Assembly: GCA_963773085.1 (NCBI GenBank)
Contig: CAVYZS010000018.1
Coordinates: 248,001-312,000, forward strand
Direction: 5' to 3'
Length of the DNA stretch: 64,000 nucleotides
Origin: JAENVT01 sp963773085
GTDB taxonomy: Bacteria > Actinomycetota > Acidimicrobiia > Acidimicrobiales > Ilumatobacteraceae
Part shown: piece by piece, positions 63,506 to 64,000 of the stretch
How the letters are laid out: each line of letters begins with the position of its first letter
How positions within the stretch are numbered: the stretch's first letter is position 1
Made by a program: the position numbers and the translations under genes
The notes under the pieces: model-generated
What the model was told of the DNA's origin: nothing
Databases searched by the model: none
Seen by the model: only the letters and a program-made list of their open reading frames with translations

Positions 63506-64000
63506 ACGAACTCGGCTGCGCCTTCCACTCTCGTCTGAGGATCGCGTAGGTCAGAGTGTCTGATCGAGTGCCGTCGGAGTTCGTCCAGGCCTCCAGCATT
63601 CGGCCTTCCAGCCGGTACCTGCACCGCCTGAGCACGCCCTGCATCGCAAGGTTGTCGTGCCTCGTCGTCGCCTCGATGCGATTGAGCTCGAGGTAGGTCC
63701 TGAACAGGTGGTCGGTCAGCCACGTCACGGCTGCACGGCCGACACCGCGGCCGCGGTGGCCTTCTGCGATTCGCAGGTCGAACAGCGGGCTACCGACATC
63801 GAGGTCCTCGAGATCGAAGGCACGAATCAGTCCGATCGTTTCGGCGTCGGCCCGTATCCAGAACGAGGCAATGTCGTCACCAGCCACGCTCACCCGTGCT
63901 GCTTGGTCGTACGTGAGGCACGGCGACCCGTGGAATGGCCACTCGTTCGACGTCAAGAACTCGATTGCCGCGTCCGCATCTTCAGGCCAGACCAGAGAAT
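63489..64000 (-). CDS. GNAT acetyltransferase, 5' end outside the window
   Basis: A GNAT-family acetyltransferase. The acetyl-CoA-binding motif reads LRIAEGHRGRGVGRAAVTWL, followed by NRIEATTRHDNLAMQGVLRRC typical of RimJ/RimL-like members. The frame is open with sensible protein sequence (WPEDADAAIEFLTSNEWP) to position 64000, so the start lies beyond the right edge. A TTG at 63956 is not needed as a start. Substrate unknown. Confidence 0.87.
   Translation of the reverse strand, partial: SLVWPEDADAAIEFLTSNEWPFHGSPCLTYDQAARVSVAGDDIASFWIRADAETIGLIRAFDLEDLDVGSPLFDLRIAEGHRGRGVGRAAVTWLTDHLFRTYLELNRIEATTRHDNLAMQGVLRRCRYRLEGRMLEAWTNSDGTRSDTLTYAILRREWKAQPSSFTGGG

Noticed and set aside
1..64000. Mobile elements, phage genes, tRNA or rRNA genes
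   Set aside because: No transposase, integrase, terminal inverted repeats or tRNA-like cloverleaf was found when reading intergenic gaps; gaps are mostly shorter than 150 bases.

Overview
The window is high-GC, densely packed DNA with many 1-4 base ATGA/GTGA gene overlaps and frequent GTG/TTG starts. Flavin/F420-type (LLM) oxidoreductases, menaquinone genes and a GlnR-like regulator suggest an actinobacterium. A marine or soil Acidimicrobiia-type lineage is my inference from gene content, not a demonstrated placement. I see no tRNA, rRNA, CRISPR array, transposase, integrase or phage gene.

Layout. 1-2.1 kb: urease maturation genes ureF-ureG-ureD. 2.1-3.1 kb: a divergent CDF metal exporter. 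3.2-10.4 kb: a six-gene operon for a membrane complex related to group 4 [NiFe] hydrogenases and complex I, whose large subunit lacks the nickel-binding cysteines (an Ehr-type complex). It is followed by a P-type ATPase with Na,K-ATPase-like motifs. 13-17.5 kb: glutathione peroxidase, a menaquinone/isoprenoid group (geranylgeranyl-reductase-type flavoprotein, MenG-type methyltransferase, possible UbiA-like protein) and an HI0933-type flavoprotein. 17.5-26 kb: VIT-family transporter, PEP carboxylase, an SRPBCC protein, a sulfatase, a DadA-like oxidoreductase and an MmgE/PrpD protein. 26.1 kb: a peroxiredoxin whose catalytic cysteine codon is UGA followed by a SECIS-like hairpin, very probably a selenoprotein, overlapping a second VIT-family gene.

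27-36 kb: mixed metabolism and transport (MetE-like protein, nucleoside hydrolase, aminoglycoside-phosphotransferase-like kinase, threonine aldolase, VOC protein, EamA transporter, NhaA, LLM oxidoreductase, SDR). 36.1-41.5 kb: a four-gene cassette of TPR-CHAT protease, ECF sigma factor, unrecognised two-part small protein and secreted subtilase, which looks like a proteolysis-linked signalling system. 41.5-54.7 kb: APC permease, bicovalent-flavin oxidoreductase, FAD-GcvT demethylase, homocysteine methyltransferase, quinone oxidoreductase, a divergent FtsH with a partner lipoprotein, DinB-like protein, acylphosphatase and an SHMT-like enzyme. 54.7-59.9 kb: a nitrogen-related group of Amt, an OmpR-type regulator with a GlnR-box-like site between them, and a cation/proton antiporter fused to a GlnD-like tail with two ACT domains. 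60-64 kb: trans-sulfuration enzyme, LLM oxidoreductase, aldo/keto reductase, a SnoaL-like remnant, an ABM monooxygenase and a GNAT gene running off the right edge.

Five reading-frame breaks, each repaired by one base, occur in four genes (hyfG-like twice, P-type ATPase, geranylgeranyl-reductase type, phosphotransferase). In every case the corrected length is a whole number of codons, so assembly indels are likelier than decay. The UGA in the peroxiredoxin is different, because it is in frame and no indel explains it.
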